Notes under the pieces: generated by a model
The model's database searches: none
The model's input: the letters and a program-made list of their open reading frames with translations, nothing else
Told to the model about the DNA's origin: nothing
Program-made: the position numbers and the translations under genes
Origin: Schleiferiaceae bacterium
Lineage (GTDB): Bacteria > Bacteroidota > Bacteroidia > Flavobacteriales > Schleiferiaceae
DNA: 7,840 nucleotides
NCBI GenBank assembly: GCA_022424815.1
Contig: JAKMGS010000087.1
Location: 1 to 7,840 of the forward strand
Direction: 5' to 3'
Part shown: positions 5,595 to 7,840 of the stretch, in pieces
Numbering within the stretch: the stretch's first letter is position 1
How the letters are laid out: each line of letters begins with the position of its first letter

Positions 5595-6872
5595 ATGGAT
5601 TGGAACTTTCTCACCACATTACAATTTAATTCCTTAGACCTCGATGCCCGGGACAGGGAAATCTTGGACGCCTTAGCGCAGAAACTGCAGGACAACTATC
5701 CTTATGCGGCTCCTGAATATGCCGGTCAGATGATCAAACCGCCGCACCATTTGGCCCAGGCGGCACATTGGATGACGAGTTTCATCAATCCAAATAACCA
5801 TGCCCTAGACGGCGGTAGAGCCACTTCAGCCCTCGAACTAGAATGTATACAAGCCCTTGGAACAATGATCGGCTACGATCAACCCTTGGGCCACCTCACC
5901 TCCGGAGGCACCGTCGCGAACCTCGAAGCGCTCTGGGTTGCCCGCCAAAACCAGCCCATCACCAAGGTCCTCGCCTCCGCCCAAAGTCACTACACGCATC
6001 AGCGCATGAGTGAGGTGTTGGGGATGGAATTCGGCGCCATCGGCGCCGATGAGCATGGCCGTATGGATCTCGGCCAGCTCGAGGAAGCCTTGAAAACACT
6101 CGCGGCCGCAGGCCGCACAGCCACCATCGTCGCTACGATGGGAACGACGGGTATGGGCGCCGTTGACCCGCTGCATGATATTCTGGAATTGGCGGGAGTC
6201 TACGGCGCCCGCGTCCATGCCGATGCAGCTTACGGAGGGTATTTTAAGCTTTGTGCGTTGAATGAGGCTGGTGATGAGGCGGCCTTTGCAGCGTTGGGTC
6301 GAGCGGATTCGGTGGTTATTGATCCACACAAGCACGGACTGCAGCCCTATGGTTGTGGTGCGGTGTTGTTCAAGAATCCGAAAGAGGGAAAGTTTTACAA
6401 ACACGACAGCCCCTACACGTATTTCACCTCGGACCAGCTCCATTTGGGCGAGATTACCTTGGAGTGTTCCAGACCGGGTGCAGCAGCGGCGGCGTTGTGG
6501 GCCACATTACAGAAATTCCCATTGGAGAAGGGCGGTGAGTTCGCTCAGCGCTTGGAGCATAGCCTAGCTGCCGCGCGCGGCTTGACCCAATTATTGGAGG
6601 ACGAAGGATATTGGGTGTTGGATCCCGCATTAGACATCTGCGTGTTCAGCAAAAAGGGGGTGAAGGCCTCACAAGTGAGCGCGTGGAATCGTGAGTTTTT
6701 TGAGGAGCAGGCTCGGGCGGGGGTGCATTTGGCGCTATTTAAATTGGCCCCAACAAAATGCCCATGGCCTATAGAATGGGACCAAGACGAACTCGTGGTC
6801 GTACGCAGTGTACTGATGAAAACAGAACACAACGATCCAAAACTTTGGGAAAAAATTGCCGGACTAGCCTAA
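5595..6872 (+). CDS. Group II pyridoxal-phosphate-dependent amino acid decarboxylase, substrate unknown
   Basis: This 425-residue protein belongs to the group II PLP decarboxylases (glutamate, aspartate and aromatic amino acid decarboxylases), cytosolic enzymes that remove the alpha-carboxyl group to give an amine. In order: TSGGTVANLEAL (102-113, cofactor phosphate region); SHYTHQR, with His132 as the residue expected to stack on the PLP ring; TMGTTGMGAVDP (181-192); HADAAYGG, with Asp210 to pair with the pyridine nitrogen; and DPHKHG, with Lys246 as the Schiff-base lysine. All key catalytic residues are present. Length fits the shorter bacterial members rather than the roughly 470-480-residue animal aromatic type. 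Aspartate-to-beta-alanine, glutamate-to-GABA and aromatic substrates all remain possible. ATG 5595 lies 14 bp after the cry stop, suggesting co-transcription. The 3' end overlaps convergent hisS by 9 bp. Codon choice shifts visibly part-way through the gene. Confidence 0.9.
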   Translation: MDWNFLTTLQFNSLDLDARDREILDALAQKLQDNYPYAAPEYAGQMIKPPHHLAQAAHWMTSFINPNNHALDGGRATSALELECIQALGTMIGYDQPLGHLTSGGTVANLEALWVARQNQPITKVLASAQSHYTHQRMSEVLGMEFGAIGADEHGRMDLGQLEEALKTLAAAGRTATIVATMGTTGMGAVDPLHDILELAGVYGARVHADAAYGGYFKLCALNEAGDEAAFAALGRADSVVIDPHKHGLQPYGCGAVLFKNPKEGKFYKHDSPYTYFTSDQLHLGEITLECSRPGAAAAALWATLQKFPLEKGGEFAQRLEHSLAAARGLTQLLEDEGYWVLDPALDICVFSKKGVKASQVSAWNREFFEEQARAGVHLALFKLAPTKCPWPIEWDQDELVVVRSVLMKTEHNDPKLWEKIAGLA

Positions 6873-7840
6873 TAGCGCAACGATCTGCTTCAAGGTCATC
6901 GCCTCTTGCTCGCCCGTACTGAGATTCTTCACAGGAATGGCTTCTTCGCCTATTTCATTCGTGCCCACCATGGCCATATAAACGATACCTTTTTTATCGG
7001 AAAAATCAAACTGCTTCTTGAGCTTGGCTGCATCTGGATATAGTTCGGCACGAACACCTTGGCCGACCAGTTTGGTGACCCATTGATAGGCTGAGACCGC
7101 CTCTGCTTCTCCAAAATTTGCGAACAGGATGGCGGGACGTGCACTCACCTCAGTCGGGAACAAGCCCAATTCTTCTAGACACAAATAAATGCGGTCCAAA
7201 CCAAAACTGATGCCCACCCCTGAGGTATTCTTCAGTCCGAAGATGCTGGTTAAATCTGCATAACGGCCGCCGCCGCCCACACTGCCCATGGCCACTCCTT
7301 CCGCCGCCACCTCGAAGATGGTTCCGGTGTAGTAATTCAAGCCACGCGCTAGGGTGAAATCAAATTCAATCCTAGATGATTGAATCCCTGATTTTGAGTT
7401 GATTAAAACAAATTCTAATTCTTCTAATCCAAGCTGACCTTCTTCAGATTCCGCCAAAACTTCCTTGAGCGTATCTAGGGTCATCCCCGCCTCAAGCCAC
7501 TGCCCAAAACGGGTCACTGCTTCCCTGCTAATGCCCTGATTCGTCATCTCACTAAGCACGCCTTGCTGACCTACTTTATCGAGTTTATCGATGGCAACGG
7601 TGAAAGAAATGAATTGGTCCTTGATCCCCAAAACCTCGGCCATTCCTGCCAAGATCTTGCGGTTATTGATCTTAATGGTCGTCGGCAAATCCAGTTTTGT
7701 GAAGGCCGCATCGTACAAGTGTACGAGCTCTACCTCTTGCCACAGGCTATCAGAGCCTACTACATCGGCATCGCACTGGTAAAACTCGCGGAACCTCCCC
7801 TTTTGTGGGCGGTCTGCACGCCAAACAGGCTGCATTTGGT
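6864..7840 (-). CDS. hisS: Histidyl-tRNA synthetase, C-terminal two thirds; runs off the right edge
   Basis: The last 324 residues of histidyl-tRNA synthetase are visible, ending at the TAG in 6866-6864. This cytosolic class II enzyme charges tRNA-His with histidine using ATP. The visible part includes motif 2 (WRADRPQKGRFREFYQ, coded by 7776-7823), the histidine-specific RGLNYYTG signature (7323-7346), GGGGRYADL, and motif 3 (GVGISFGLDRI, 7188-7220). An anticodon-binding domain follows from about 7142 to the end. Between motif 2 and the RGLNYYTG signature is the longer insertion (GISREAVTRFGQWLEAGMTL) that I associate with Bacteroidota-type HisS. The true start is outside the window; the ATG at 7835-7833 is internal, since the preceding codon gives QMQPVWRAD as in the family. 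About 130-140 N-terminal residues, including motif 1, should lie beyond base 7840. The gene is convergent with the decarboxylase gene and overlaps it by 9 bp. Confidence 0.96.
   Translation of the reverse strand, partial: QMQPVWRADRPQKGRFREFYQCDADVVGSDSLWQEVELVHLYDAAFTKLDLPTTIKINNRKILAGMAEVLGIKDQFISFTVAIDKLDKVGQQGVLSEMTNQGISREAVTRFGQWLEAGMTLDTLKEVLAESEEGQLGLEELEFVLINSKSGIQSSRIEFDFTLARGLNYYTGTIFEVAAEGVAMGSVGGGGRYADLTSIFGLKNTSGVGISFGLDRIYLCLEELGLFPTEVSARPAILFANFGEAEAVSAYQWVTKLVGQGVRAELYPDAAKLKKQFDFSDKKGIVYMAMVGTNEIGEEAIPVKNLSTGEQEAMTLKQIVALLG

Noticed and set aside
6032..6050. TCGGCGCC repeated twice, with a 12-bp palindrome ATCGGCGCCGAT (6039-6050)
   Set aside because: It lies within the conserved frame encoding Gly-Ala-Ile-Gly-Ala-Asp; simple codon repetition explains it better than an operator.
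6102..6116. Perfect 6-bp GC-rich inverted repeat (GCGGCC, GCA, GGCCGC) inside the decarboxylase gene
   Set aside because: It encodes an ordinary Ala-Ala-Ala-Gly-Arg segment in a GC-rich part of the gene. There is no T run and no flanking signal, so it is explained by coding sequence.
6846..6890. Weak TTGC/GCAA hairpin followed by six Ts on the minus strand just past the hisS stop
   Set aside because: Only four contiguous pairs around a long loop; too weak to call a terminator.

Overview
The window looks like chromosomal DNA from a member of the Bacteroidota, most likely Flavobacteriales-like. The reasons are a bacillithiol gene (bshC) of the Bacteroidota type, a long-form histidyl-tRNA synthetase, start codons without clear Shine-Dalgarno sequences, and close matches to the promoter -7 element (TAnnTTTG) typical of that phylum. 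The lineage call is inferred from protein style only; no 16S or other marker is present. The base composition is near-balanced, and there are no mobile elements, tRNA or rRNA genes, CRISPR arrays or phage genes.

Left block (1-1950, minus strand): the 5' part of guaA (GMP synthase) lies downstream of a complete bshC (final, cysteine-adding step of bacillithiol synthesis). They are 15 bp apart and probably co-transcribed. Divergent from bshC, with only 12 bp between the two start codons, is a small unrecognised lipoprotein gene (1963-2547, plus strand).

Middle (2548-2784): the only sizeable intergenic stretch. It holds a perfect 10-bp tandem duplication directly after the lipoprotein stop codon, an 8-bp hairpin with a GCAA loop, and then a textbook intrinsic terminator whose 8-bp stem carries a GAAA loop. 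An upstream 10-nt segment is exactly complementary to the terminator's 5' arm and loop, so attenuation is possible but unproven.

Right-hand plus-strand block (2785-6872): three tightly packed genes. They encode an iron-sulfur photolyase of the PhrB/CryB type with all four cluster cysteines, a CRY-DASH cryptochrome/photolyase, and a group II PLP-dependent decarboxylase. The two flavoproteins plausibly give complementary light-driven DNA repair: (6-4) lesions for the PhrB class, and cyclobutane dimers (chiefly in single-stranded DNA) for the DASH class. The decarboxylase's substrate, and any functional tie to the photolyases, are unknown.

Right end (6864-7840, minus strand): the 3' two thirds of hisS, convergent with the decarboxylase gene and overlapping its end by 9 bp.

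Overall these are mostly recognisable housekeeping and light-repair genes. I see no convincing undescribed multi-gene system. The best leads are the structured intergenic region, the photolyase pair linked to a decarboxylase, and the DASH protein lacking the usual distal tryptophan of its electron-transfer chain.
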